Shown here: piece by piece, positions 53,825-64,000 of the stretch
Layout: each line of letters begins with the position of its first letter
Numbering within the stretch: the first letter of the stretch is position 1
Assembly (NCBI GenBank): GCA_949987705.1
Contig: OX465281.1
Span: 162,950,393-163,014,392 of the forward strand
DNA length: 64,000 bases
Source: Thereva unica
Lineage: Eukaryota; Arthropoda; Insecta; Diptera; Therevidae
Direction of reading: 5' to 3'
Notes under the pieces: generated by a model
What the model saw: the letters and a program-made list of their open reading frames with translations, nothing else
Databases searched by the model: none
Told to the model about the DNA's origin: nothing
Program-made: the position numbers and the translations under genes

Positions 53825-53917
53825 GTATGTGTGTGTATGTATATATAGATTTTCATGCTTAGCTGAAAAGTGCGCCTTCTGTGCTAGAAGGGTTAACTCT
53901 TGAGGAACTCTTGAGGA
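51849..53917 (+). mobile_element. Truncated LINE insertion in satellite, copy 2
   Basis: Bounded by ATTGTACTGA at 51839-51848 and 53918-53927, the same junctions as copy 1. Differs from copy 1 chiefly in the length of its (AT)n tract. Confidence 0.85.
53730..53850. repeat. (AT)n / TATG microsatellite, copy 2
   Basis: Expanded version of the tract at 50622-50710, about 90 bp of TA dinucleotides. Confidence 0.9.
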
Positions 53918-54496
53918 ATTGTACTGAAAATTAGAGTCAGGGGGTTTTGAGGGATCCAAATGACAAATTTGTGGTTAAAATTTTAAAATTGAAAATGGCG
54001 GACTAATTTTGGCAATTATTCTCCGATTGTGCTGAAAATTAGTATCGAGGGGTTTTGAGGGATCCAAATGACAAATTTGTGGTTAACATTTGAAAATTCT
54101 AAATGGCGGACTAGTTTTGGCAATTGTGCACCGATTGTGCTGAAAATTAGTGTCGGGGGGTTTTGAGGGATCCAAATGACAAATTTGTGGTTAAAATTTT
54201 AAAATTCTAAATGGCGGACTAGTTTTGGCAGTTGTGCTGTAAATTAGTGTCGGGGGGTTTTGAGGGATCCAAATGACAAATTTGTGGTTAAAATTTTAAA
54301 ATTCAAAATGGCGGACTAGTTTTGGCAATTGTGTTCCGATTGTACTGAAAATTAGTGTCGGGGGGTTTTGAGGGATCCAAATGACAAATTTGTGGTTAAC
54401 ATTTTAATATTCTAAATGGCGGACTAGTTTTGGCAATTGTGCACCGATTGTGCTGAAAATTAGTGTCGGGGGGTTTTGAGGGATCCAAATGACAAA
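53918..54496. repeat. 108-bp satellite, block C left part
   Basis: About five units, ending at GACAAA where a transposon is inserted. The units match 63235-63813 almost base for base. Confidence 0.9.
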
Positions 54497-56660
54497 GGGG
54501 AATGCCCATTTTCGGCCATGAGTGCCCACACATAAAACCAAACGGAAACGATAATATACATCTTAAGAAATGAAATGATTACTTTCTTGGTTTAGAAAAA
54601 AGTCGGGGGTTTTGAGATATACAGGGTGTTTCAAACCATCCGTACCACCCAATTATCTCAGAATATTTCAATTGAAAAAAAAAAACCAAAAAAAACGTGT
54701 TTAATATTTTTTGGAACTCTATCCGACCATACAGAAATTGACCCCCCGCCACACCCCCACTTTGGGGGGCGGGGGGTAACTTTAGAATTTCAAATGGCAA
54801 CCCCCATTTTTTCACGGATTCTGATTCTCCGCCGGAAAATATGAAACTTTTGTTCAAAACATTTTTTTATCCGAAGCCCCCCTGCACCCCCAAAAATCAT
54901 CAAAAATCAAAATTATCCCCAAAAATCAATCTACAAAAGTTTGATATTTGTCTTTGGAGAATTATAATCCGTGAATTAAAATACGAATGAAAACTAAGTC
55001 GACTTGCTATGATCTAAAGAATTCAAAGTAAGTAGACTAACAATACTGTACATTATTCGTATTATATTGTTTGTTCTCTTCCGGATTTGTTAACTATCAC
55101 GTATCTAATATTTTCGCTCCTTCTCAGTTCCTAGATGATGTATTGATTGTATACGATACAAATGATGTGTAAGGTCACAAAATCTTTTTTCTTTTTCGAA
55201 AAAAATGTCTCTTTAAATTATCTTTTTAAATTGTAGATAAAACAATTCTTTAACGAGTGCAATATATACATTTAAGATCCTTTGACACATCTGACAAAAA
55301 AAAACATCTTTTGTTAATAATAGTTGTTAAAACAATATAGTATAATAGTTAGTTGTTAATAAAAATATACACGTATTGCCTCAAAAAAAATGTAAATTAT
55401 TTAAATATAATATTTAATATGCACAAAAAACAATATTTTGCATTAATATTTAATTTACGACATAAAACATTATGTAAAATCTTACACTTGATTTCGCTAT
55501 TTCAATATACGCGACAAGATTACCACTAGTTACAATCCTTATACTTTGACGAATGACCGCACAAAGGTTAAGATTTATGTTGAAGGCTATTCCCTTACTT
55601 AAAATAGCCGAATTTTTCTATTACTATAATATCCAGCAAACATACGACCTTTTAAAATTATGTTGCCATATGGCAACATAATACCGAAACGGTTAATAAA
55701 AAGGGATTATTTAAACGATCCGCAGCACACGCATACTAAACAGCTACCAGTGTGTGCGTAAGCTGTACGCTCCACATTGGTGAAGCTGTTAATTGTGATC
55801 AAGTTCGATGAAAACATTCAGGCCAGACTATTCAACTGGTACTGTAATAACTAATACCGATAAGATTCTGCCATTCAAACAAACATAATAAGTAATATAC
55901 TTATATATAAGGTAAGTATAAGAATACTCTACAGTTGGCCTAAAAAAGGGCTAGTGTAGAATTAGAATTAATGTACAACATGTAAAAAATATATGTAAAA
56001 AAACGGAATAATAAACTTGAAGTTGAAGTTATTAATAAACAAAACTTGATCATGTGTGTACAGTAAAATAATTGTTAAAAAAGTGTTGTTGTTTTATGAG
56101 AAGAAAAGCAATTTTACATACAGGGTGTTTCAAACCACCCGTACCACCCAATTTGGGGGCTACTATTACTCACTCGTGAGAGGGGGTGAGGAGGTGGGGA
56201 AGAATTATGGCAACCCATATTTTTTGTCACGGATTATAATTCTCCAAGATTTTTGGGGGTGCAGGGGGGCGTCGGATAAAAAAATGTTTTGAACAAAAGT
56301 TTCATATTTTCCGGCGGAGAATCAGAATCCGTGAAAAAATGGGGGTTGCCATTTGAAATTCTAAAGTTACCCCCCGCCCCCCAAAGTGGGGGTGTGGCGG
56401 GGGGTCAATTTCTGTATGGTCGGATAGAGTTCCAAAAAATATTAAACACGTGTTTTTTGGTTTTTTTTTTCAATTGAAATATTCTGAGATAATTGGGTGG
56501 TACGGATGGTTTGAAACACCCTGTATATCTCAAAACCCCCGACTTTTTTCTAAACCAAGAAAGTAATCATTTCATTTCTTAAGATGTATGTTATCTTTTC
56601 CGTTTGGTTTTATGTGTGGGCACCCATGGCCGAAATGCCTATGGGCAGTGGGCATTCCCC
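54497..56660. mobile_element. TIR element inserted between AAA and TTT without TSD (Spy-like)
   Basis: Ends GGGGAATGCCCA (54497) and TGGGCATTCCCC (56660). Arms of about 450 bp (54497-54960, 56200-56660) share TGCCCACACATAAAACC, GTCGGGGGTTTTGAGATATA and CAGGGTGTTTCAAACCA. The flanks are GACAAA and TTTGTGG; the unoccupied paralogue at 63808-63820 reads GACAAATTTGTGG, so nothing was duplicated or lost. Insertion between AAA and TTT without TSD is the stated behaviour of Spy transposons (distant PIF/Harbinger/ISL2EU relatives). The 1.2-kb interior has no ORF, so it is non-autonomous. Confidence 0.75.
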
Positions 56661-57249
56661 TTTGTGGTTAAAATTTTAAAATTCTAAATGGCGGACTAGT
56701 TTTGGCAATTGTGCTGTAAATTAGAGTCAGGGGGTTTTTAGGGATCCAAATGACAAATTTGTGGTTAAAATTTTAAAATTGAAAATGGCGGACTAATTTT
56801 GGAAATTGTGCTCCGATTGTGCTGAAAATTAGTGTCGGGGGGTTTTGAGGGATCCAAATGTCAAATTTGTGGTTAAAATTTTAAAATTCTAAATGGCGGA
56901 CTAGTTTTGGCAATTGTGCACAGATTGTAATGAAAATTAGTGTCGAGGGGTTTTGAGGGATCCAAATGACAAATTTGGGGTTAAAATTTTAAAATTCAAA
57001 ATGGCGGACTAGTTTTGGCAATTGTGTTCCGATTGTACTGAAAATTAGTGTCAGGGGGTTTTGAGGGATCCAAATGACAAATTTGAGATCAAAATTTTAA
57101 AATTCAAAATGGCGGACTAATTTTGGCAATTGTGTTCCGATTGTAATGAAAATTAGTGTCAAGGGGTTTTGAGGGATCCAAATGACAAATTTGGGGTTAA
57201 AATTCAAAATGGCGGACTAGTTTTGGCAATTGTGTTCCGATTGTACTGA
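56661..57249. repeat. 108-bp satellite, block C right part
   Basis: About five and a half units, continuing the array interrupted at 54496 in exact register and ending with the TSD ATTGTACTGA of LINE copy 3 (57240-57249). Confidence 0.9.
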
Positions 57250-58990
57250 TCCTAGAAACTTCTTCAAATTTGTCAACTCCAAGAAAAAAGCTGATAACTA
57301 CCCAAAGACTATGCAGCACACTAACTGGTCAAGTAGTGAGTCTTCCTCGATTTGCAACATGTTTGCTTCATTCTTTCACCAATCTTTCACCCCTTCTAAT
57401 TTTCAACCTAATGACAATAATTTTCGTCACATAACTCTACACCGAGAGGCTACTAGTTTGTCTCTCTCAATCTCCATTAACGATATCATGAAGCATATTG
57501 ATGAACTCCCATACGATTTCACTTCCGGCCCTGACGGTATCCCTCCTGCTGTCCTTAAATCCTGTGTGGAGGTTCTCCAGTGTCCACTGAAAACCCTTTT
57601 TCAAAAGTCCCTGGATAAAGGGTACTTCCCTACTCTTTGGAAGAATTCGTTCATAATTCCTATTCACAAATGTGGTAGCAAGAACGAAATATCGAACTAC
57701 AGACCAATTGCCAAGCTGTCTGTCATACCGAAGCTTTTTGAATCAATCATTTATTCTGCAATCGTGCCCATCTGCAAAAAACTTATTTCTACAAACCAAC
57801 ATGGTTTTCTTCCAGCTCGTTCCACTACCACCAATCTCCTTGAATTCACTTCCCATGCTGTTGAAGGCTTCGTTTCCGGTTGCCAAACTGATTGTGTTTA
57901 CACTGATTTCAGTAAGACATTTGACACGCTTTCCCACTCCATTATACTTTTCAAACTAAAAAAGTTAGGTTTCCCTCAAGCCATTCTATTATGGTTCCAG
58001 TCCTATTTAGCTGACAGGACCTACCAAGTCCTTTTCCGTGGATCCAAATCCGCGACCATTGAGGCGTCATCCGGTGTCCCTCAAGGCAGTCATCTTGGCC
58101 CTATCGTCTTTATTCTTTCTATTGATGATATTGTTACCTTGCTAAGACACTGCAGAATCCTGATTTATGCTGATGACATCAAATTGTACCATCGCGTAAA
58201 GAGTATTGAGGACTGCAAACTTTTGCAAGTCGGCCTCGACACCTTTTACTACTGGTGTGCTAACAACAACCTGGTTCTTAATATTAGTAAATGCGAAGTC
58301 ATGACTTTTTGTAGGCGACGTAATCCTATAATTTATAACTACTCATTTTCTAGTGAGGGTGTCCCCCGTGTTAATTTTGTCAAAGATCTCGGGATTAGAT
58401 TTGACACCAAGCTGGACTTTGCTTCTCATATCAACTATATTTCTTCCAAGAGCAGCTTAGTCATGGGTTTTATAAAAAGGTGGTCCAAAGAATTTAACAG
58501 CACCCTGATCACTAAACACCTCTACATTTCCCTTGTCAGACCTTTACTTGAATATGCGTCCCAGGTTTGGTCTCCTCACTATTCTTCGCATGTTGGAAAA
58601 ATTGAGTCGGTTCAACGTAGGTTCGTTCGATTCGCATTGAATCACCTTCCTTGGGAAGACCCTTTAATTCTTCCACCATATGAATACCGACTTAAGTTAC
58701 TCAACTTAAACACTCTCCACAAGCGTCGTGAGGTGGCCGATGTTGTTTTCGTCCACCAGCTTCTTAATGGACGTGTCGACTCAGGTTTTCTAAGGCGCCG
58801 TGCGTCGTTTAGAGAGAGCCGATACAATCTGAGAGGACCACCGCTCTTACACATCAACTCCTCTAACACCAATTATGGCCGATTTGAGCCTGTTAATCGC
58901 ATGTTCATTAATGTAAATAAAAATATTAATGTTTTTAGCGTGAGCACTAACAAAGACCTGCTTAAAAGGAGTCTATTTGTTGTCTCATGA
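57230..58990 (+). CDS. 5'-truncated LINE reverse transcriptase, copy 3
   Basis: 586 codons, near-identical to copies 1 and 2 (has GPDGI like copy 1; one extra change, SLVMGF for SLVLGF). LINE sequence begins at 57250. The 3' UTR is replaced after GGTACT (59024) by a large satellite-bearing element and resumes at about 63130. Confidence 0.85.
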   Translation: MCSDCTDPRNFFKFVNSKKKADNYPKTMQHTNWSSSESSSICNMFASFFHQSFTPSNFQPNDNNFRHITLHREATSLSLSISINDIMKHIDELPYDFTSGPDGIPPAVLKSCVEVLQCPLKTLFQKSLDKGYFPTLWKNSFIIPIHKCGSKNEISNYRPIAKLSVIPKLFESIIYSAIVPICKKLISTNQHGFLPARSTTTNLLEFTSHAVEGFVSGCQTDCVYTDFSKTFDTLSHSIILFKLKKLGFPQAILLWFQSYLADRTYQVLFRGSKSATIEASSGVPQGSHLGPIVFILSIDDIVTLLRHCRILIYADDIKLYHRVKSIEDCKLLQVGLDTFYYWCANNNLVLNISKCEVMTFCRRRNPIIYNYSFSSEGVPRVNFVKDLGIRFDTKLDFASHINYISSKSSLVMGFIKRWSKEFNSTLITKHLYISLVRPLLEYASQVWSPHYSSHVGKIESVQRRFVRFALNHLPWEDPLILPPYEYRLKLLNLNTLHKRREVADVVFVHQLLNGRVDSGFLRRRASFRESRYNLRGPPLLHINSSNTNYGRFEPVNRMFINVNKNINVFSVSTNKDLLKRSLFVVS

Positions 58991-59024
58991 CTGTTTATGT
59001 GTTTTGCATGCAATTTTTGGTACT

Positions 59025-59190
59025 ATTTTGCAGCTGTTTTTTTGGTTAAAGGTATAAAAAATAGCCTACGACCTATTCTCAGACCTACCAAATATACACA
59101 AAAAATTTCATGCAAATTGGTCAACCCGTTTCGGAGGAGTACGGTAACAAACACTGTGACACGAGATTTTTATAGATATAGATATATATA
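59025..59190 (+). repeat. 3'-tail repeat, copy 1
   Basis: TTTTGCAGCTGTTTTTTTGG through CGAGATTTTTATAGATATAG, about 160 bp, repeated almost identically at 62972-63135. Such ACCCGTTTCGGAGGAG...TAACAAACA tails are frequent at one end of insect repeats. Here it precedes a TACTAGCTGGGACCC head (59192), so it is probably the end of one element copy lying in tandem before the next. Confidence 0.7.
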
Positions 59191-59349
59191 TATACTAGCT
59201 GGGACCCGGTGCGCCTACGCTGCACCCATAAGTCAATAGTAAACAATAAAAACCATCCATTGACTTAATATTTTTCGAGATATGAATTTTACACAGATGA
59301 AATGCCTCAAAGAACATGGGTCTTGCGTCGGCTGCCATGAATCGGTATA

Positions 59350-62300
59350 TTGAGTCTACTACATTGCTTATTGTATTCTACTTATCATACCCTTTAATTT
59401 GATACCCATGTTGAGGGGGTTGTGAAGAAAGTGGTAATCCGGCCTCTTTAGACGGCCGCCATGGATCTAAAGATATATTTTGTATACTACATTGCTTATT
59501 GTATTCTACTTATCATACCCTTTCATTTCATACCCATGTCGAGGTGGTTGTGAAGAAAGTGGTAATCCGGCCTCTTGAGACGGCCGCCATGGATCTAAAG
59601 ATATATTTTGTATACTAAATTGCTTATTGTATTCTACTTATCATACCTTTTCATTTGATACCCATGTCGAGGTGGTTGTGAAGAAAGTGGTACCCCGCCC
59701 TCTTGAGACGGCCGCCATGGATCTAAAGATATATTTTGTATACTACATTGCTTATTGTATTCTACTTAACATACCCTTTCATTTGATACCCATGTTGAGG
59801 TGGTTGTGAAGAAAATGGTAATCCGGCCTCTTGAGACGGCCGCCATGGATCTAAAGATATATTTTGTATACTACATTGCTTATTGTATTCTACTTATCAT
59901 TCCCTTTCATTTGATACCCATGTCGAGGTGGTTGTGAAGAAAGTGGTACCCCGCCCTCTTGAGACGGCCGCCATGGATCTAAAGATATATTTTGTATACT
60001 ACATTGCTTATTGTATTCTACTTAACATACCCTTTCATTTGATACCCATGTTGAGGTGGTTGTGAAGAAAGTGGTAATCCGGCCTCTTGAGACGGCCGCC
60101 ATGGATCTAAAGATATATTTTGTATACTACATTGCTTATTGTATTCTACTTATCATACCCTTACATTTGATACCCATGTCGAGGTGGTTGTGAAGAAAGT
60201 GGTACCCCGCCCTCTTGAGACGGCCGCCATGGATTTAAAGATATATTTTGTATACTACATTGCTTATTGTATTCTACTTAACATACCCTTTCATTTGATA
60301 CCCATGTTGAGGTGGTTGTGAAGAAAATGGTAATCCGGCCTCTTGAGACGGCCGCCATGGATCTAAAGATATATTTTGTATACTACATTGCTTATTGTAT
60401 TCTACTTATCATTCCCTTTCATTTGATACCCATGTCGAGGTGGTTGTGAAGAAAGTGGTACCCCGCCCTCTTGAGACGGCCGCCATGGATCTAAAGATAT
60501 ATTTTGTATACTACATTGCTTATTGTATTCTACTTAACATACCCTTTCATTTGATACCCATGTTGAGGTGGTTGTGAAGAAAGTGGTAATCCGGCCTCTT
60601 GAGACGGCTGCCATGGATCTAAAGATATATTTTGTATACTACATTGCTTATTGTATTCTACTTATCATACCCTTTCATTTGATACCCATGTCGAGGTGGT
60701 TGTGAAGAAAGTGGTACCCCGCGCTCTTGAGACGGCCGCCATGGATTTAAAGATATATTTTGTATACTACATTGCTTATTGTATTGTACTTAACATACCC
60801 TTTCATTTGATACCCATGTTGAGGTGGTTGTGAAGAAAGTGGTAATCCGGCCTCTTGAGACGGCCGCCATGGATCTAAAGATATATTTTGTATACTACAT
60901 TGCTTATTGTATTCTACTTATCATACCTTTTCATTTGATACCCATGTCGAGGTGGTTGTGAAGAAAGTGGTACCCCGCCCTCTTGAGACGGCCTCCATGG
61001 ACCTAAAGATATATTTTGTATACATTGCTTATTGTATTGTACTTAACATACCCTTTCATTTGATACCCATGTTGAGGTGGTTGCGAAGAAAGTGGTAATC
61101 CGGCCTCTTGAGACAGCCGCCATGGATCTAAAGATATATTTTGTATACGACATTGCTTATTGTATTCTACTTATCATACCCTTTCATTTGATACCCATGT
61201 CGAGGTGGTTGTGAAGAAAGTGGTACCCCGCCCTCTTGAGACGGCCGCCATGGATTTAAAGATATATTTTGTATACTACATTGCTTATTGTATTGTACTT
61301 AACATACCCTTTCATTTGATACCCATGTTGAGGTGGTTGTGAAGAAAGTGGTAATCCGGCCTCTTGAGACGATCGCCATGGATCTAAAGATATATTTTGT
61401 ATACTAAATTGCTTATTGTATTCTACTTATCATACCTTTTCATTTGATACCCATGTCGAGGTGGTTGTGAAGAAAGTGGTACCCCGCCCTCTTGAGACGG
61501 CCGCCATGGATTTAAAGATATATTTTGTATACTACATTGCTTATTGTAGTGTACTTAACATACCCTTTCATTTGAAACCCATGTTGAGGTGGTTGTGAAG
61601 AAAGTGGTAATCCGGCCTCTTGAGACGGCCGCCATGGATCTAAAGATATATTTTGTATACTACATTGCTTATTGTGTTCTACTTATCATACCTTTTCATT
61701 TGATACCCATGTCGAGGTGGTTGTGAAGAAAGTGGTACCCCGCCCTCTTGAGACGGCCGCCATGGATCTAAAGATATATTTTGTATACTACATTGCTTAT
61801 TGTATTCTACTTAACATACCCTTTCATTTGATACCCATGTTGAGGTGGTTGTGAAGAAAATGGTAATCCGGCCTCTTGAGACGTCCGCCATGGATCTAAA
61901 GATAAATTTTGTATGCTACATTGCTTATTGTATTCTACTTATCATTCCCTTTCATTTGATACCCATGTCGAGGTGGTTGTGAAGAAAGTGGTACTCCGCC
62001 CTCTTGAGACGGCCGCCATGGATCTAAAGATATATTTTGTATACTACATTGCTTATTGTATTCTACTTAACATACCCTTTCATTTGATACCCATGTTGAG
62101 GTGGTTGTGAAGAAAGTGGTAATCCGGCCTCTTGAGACGGCCGCCATGGATCTAAAGATATATTTTGTATACTACATTGCTTATTGTATTCTACTTATCA
62201 TACCCTTTCATTTGATACCCATGTCGAGGTGGTTGTGAAGAAAGTGGTACCCCGCCCTCTTGAGACGGCCGCCATGGGTTTAAAGATATATTTTGTATAC

Positions 62301-62789
62301 TACATTGCTTATTGTATTGTACTTAACATACCCTTTCATTTGATACCCATGTTGAGGTGGTTGTGAAGAAAGTGGTAATCCGGCCTCTTGAGACGGCCGC
62401 CATGGATCTAAAGATATATTTTGTATACTACATTGCTTATTGTATTCTACTTATCATACCTTTTCATTTGATACCCATGTCGAGGTGGTTGTGAAGAAAG
62501 TGGTACCCCGCCCTCTTGAGACGGCCTCCATGGATCTAAAGATATATTTTGTATACATTGCTTATTGTATTGTACTTAACATACCCTTTCATTTGATACC
62601 CATGTTGAGGTGGTTGCGAAGAAAGTGGTAATCCGGCCTCTTGAGACGGCCGCCATGGATCTAAAGATATATTTTGTATACGACATTGCTTATTGTATTC
62701 TACTTATCATACCCTTTCATTTGATACCCATGTCGAGGTGGTTGTGAAGAAAGTGGTAAACCGCCTTCTTGAGACGGCCGCCATGGATC
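59350..62789. repeat. Dimeric 128-bp satellite, about 27 monomers
   Basis: Monomers of 128 bp contain TACATTGCTTATTGTATTCT, CATTTGATACCCATGT and GAGACGGCCGCCATGG. Two monomer types alternate: CTTATCATACC + ATGTCGAGG + GGTACCCCGCCC, and CTTAACATACC + ATGTTGAGG + GGTAATCCGGCC, so the working unit is 256 bp. Small ORFs recur once per dimer but, since 256 is not a multiple of three, no long frame exists; they are not genes. A 3-bp deletion variant occurs near 61020 and 62553. Confidence 0.92.
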
Positions 62790-62934
62790 ATTTTAGTTTC
62801 AATAGCGTCATGGCCTACCTATTGTTTGACAGCTGCGTAAATTTGAAATTTTCATTAAATGTAATGATTCAATTTAATGACAATTTTACATTTGTCAAAC
62901 AATAGGTAGGCCATGAAGCTATTGAAACTAAAAT
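62790..62934. repeat. Hairpin with 42-bp stem
   Basis: Left arm 62790-62831 and right arm 62893-62934 are complementary over about 42 bp with a single mismatch (TAGCGTCATGG versus TAGCTTCATGG), separated by about 61 nt of AT-rich loop. It adjoins the end of the 128-bp array. Could be a small MITE. Confidence 0.75.
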
Positions 62935-62971
62935 GAAGTGAAAATTCCTAAAATTACCATTTTTTTTTATT

Positions 62972-63135
62972 TTGCAGCTGTTTTTTTGGTTAAAGGTATA
63001 AAAAATAGCCTACGACCTATTCTCAGACCTACCAAATATACACAAAAAATTTCATGCAAATTGGTCAACCCGTTTCGGAGGAGTACGGTAACAAACACTG
63101 TGACACGAGATTTTTATAGATATAGATATATATTT
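62972..63135 (+). repeat. 3'-tail repeat, copy 2
   Basis: Near-identical to 59025-59190; closes the satellite-bearing element. Immediately afterwards LINE copy 3 resumes with its TATGTATGTGTGTG microsatellite and AAGTGCGCCTTCTGTG motif, ending at 63234. Confidence 0.7.
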
Positions 63136-63234
63136 ATATATGTATGTGTGTGTATGTATATATAGATTTTCATGCTTAGCTGAAAAGTGCGCCTTCTGTG
63201 CTAGAAGGGTTAACTCTTGAGGAACTCTTGAGGA

Positions 63235-64000
63235 ATTGTACTGAAAATTAGAGTCAGGGGGTTTTGAGGGATCCAAATGACAAATTTGTGGTTAAAATTT
63301 TAAAATTGAAAATGGCGGACTAATTTTGGAAATTATTCTCCGATTGTGCTGAAAATTAGTATCGAGGGGTTTTGAGGGATCCAAATGACAAATTTGTGGT
63401 TAACATTTGAAAATTCTAAATGGCGGACTAGTTTTGGCAATTGTGCACCGATTGTGCTGAAAATTAGTGTCGGGGGGTTTTGAGGGATCCAAATGACAAA
63501 TTTGTGGTTAAAATTTTAAAATTCTAAATGGCGGACTAGTTTTGGCAATTGTGCTGTAAATTAGTGTCGGGGGGTTTTGAGGGATCCAAATGACAAATTT
63601 GTGGTTAAAATTTTAAAATTCAAAATGGCGGACTAGTTTTGGCAATTGTGTTCCGATTGTACTGAAAATTAGTGTCGGGGGGTTTTGAGGGATCCAAATG
63701 ACAAATTTGTGGTTAACATTTTAAAATTCTAAATGGCGGACTAGTTTTGGCAATTGTGCACCGATTGTGCTGAAAATTAGTGTCGGGGGGTTTTGAGGGA
63801 TCCAAATGACAAATTTGTGGTTAAAATTTTAAAATTCTAAATGGCGGACTAGTTTTGGCAATTGTGCTGTAAATTAGAGTCAGGGGGTTTTTAGGGATCC
63901 AAATGACAAATTTGTGGTTAAAATTTTAAAATTGAAAATGGCGGACTAATTTTGGAAATTGTGCTCCGATTGTGCTGAAAATTAGTGTCGGGGGGTTTTG
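63235..64000. repeat. 108-bp satellite, block D (runs off the window)
   Basis: At least seven units after the right TSD of LINE copy 3 (ATTGTACTGA at 63235-63244). It matches block C unit by unit, including the shortened GTGCTGTAAATTAG units, but without the 2.2-kb insertion, giving the empty site at 63808-63820. Confidence 0.92.

Larger units (their letters stand above)
59192..63135 (+). mobile_element. Satellite-bearing repeat element in LINE copy 3
   Basis: Head TACTAGCTGGGACCCGG at 59192, long dimeric satellite, a hairpin (62790-62934), then the tail that ends TATAGATATAG near 63130. Head and tail resemble those of the element at 21015-22629 in organisation (TACTAGC head, internal tandem repeats, conserved tail), though the sequences differ. 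It replaces about 170 bp of the LINE 3' UTR, with junctions in AT dinucleotide runs on the right. Confidence 0.6.

Noticed and set aside
59627..62905. Recurrent 60-codon ORFs, one every 256 bp
   Set aside because: They are shadows of the 128-bp satellite. The period is not a multiple of three, no start context or domain is evident, and mutations do not respect the frame.

Overview
This 64-kb window is AT-rich eukaryotic DNA, almost certainly from an insect or another arthropod. The inference rests on the repeat families present: a Polinton/Maverick with an adenovirus-type protease, a CsRn1/Kabuki-type gypsy element, piggyBac, a ZMYM1-like hAT, Tigger-like TIRs, Jockey/CR1 and I-like LINEs, and a candidate Spy-type transposon. 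No complete host gene was recognised; one short serine-protease-like stretch (38560-38745) is the only possible host exon. There are no operons, rRNAs, tRNAs or CRISPR arrays. The window is a transposon graveyard with several deep nests and, at the right end, a satellite domain.

Region 1 (1-16.6 kb): a decayed Polinton bounded by an inverted repeat (1-115 versus 15180-15297). It retains a small virion-type protein and a cysteine protease (556-1280) and a broken protein-primed DNA polymerase B on the minus strand (2790-7770). The polymerase N-terminal half carries a tandem duplication of a whole exon plus intron. A 440-bp SANT-type element (5375-5814) interrupts it. Next to it lies a Tigger-like element (8155-15157) split by a nearly intact CsRn1-type LTR retrotransposon (8711-14976). 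That retrotransposon has three LTRs, one of them inverted, inside a single 5-bp target duplication.

Region 2 (16.6-33 kb): fragments of a LINE and a gypsy integrase, then an I-like LINE with RNase H on the minus strand (32096 to 28627, resuming at about 21014 to 19562). The break is filled by a nest: a Jockey-like LINE split by a piggyBac gene, which is itself split by a foldback element (3-bp TSD) and by one of two inverted copies of a 118-bp-repeat element.

Region 3 (33-46.2 kb): a 3.3-kb non-autonomous hAT with a perfect 8-bp TSD, holding a foldback that in turn holds another 118-bp array. After an unassigned stretch comes a ZMYM1-like hAT transposase gene, open apart from one frameshift, split by a LINE whose two ORFs are both intact (41185-45705).

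Region 4 (46.2-64 kb): a 108-bp satellite carrying three near-identical copies of one 5'-truncated LINE (586-codon RT frame) with the same 10-bp target duplication. The LINE therefore landed once in the satellite and was amplified with it as a higher-order repeat. One satellite block is interrupted by a TIR element inserted exactly between AAA and TTT without a TSD; the matching empty site is in the same window. The third LINE copy is interrupted by a 3.4-kb array of a dimeric 128-bp satellite.
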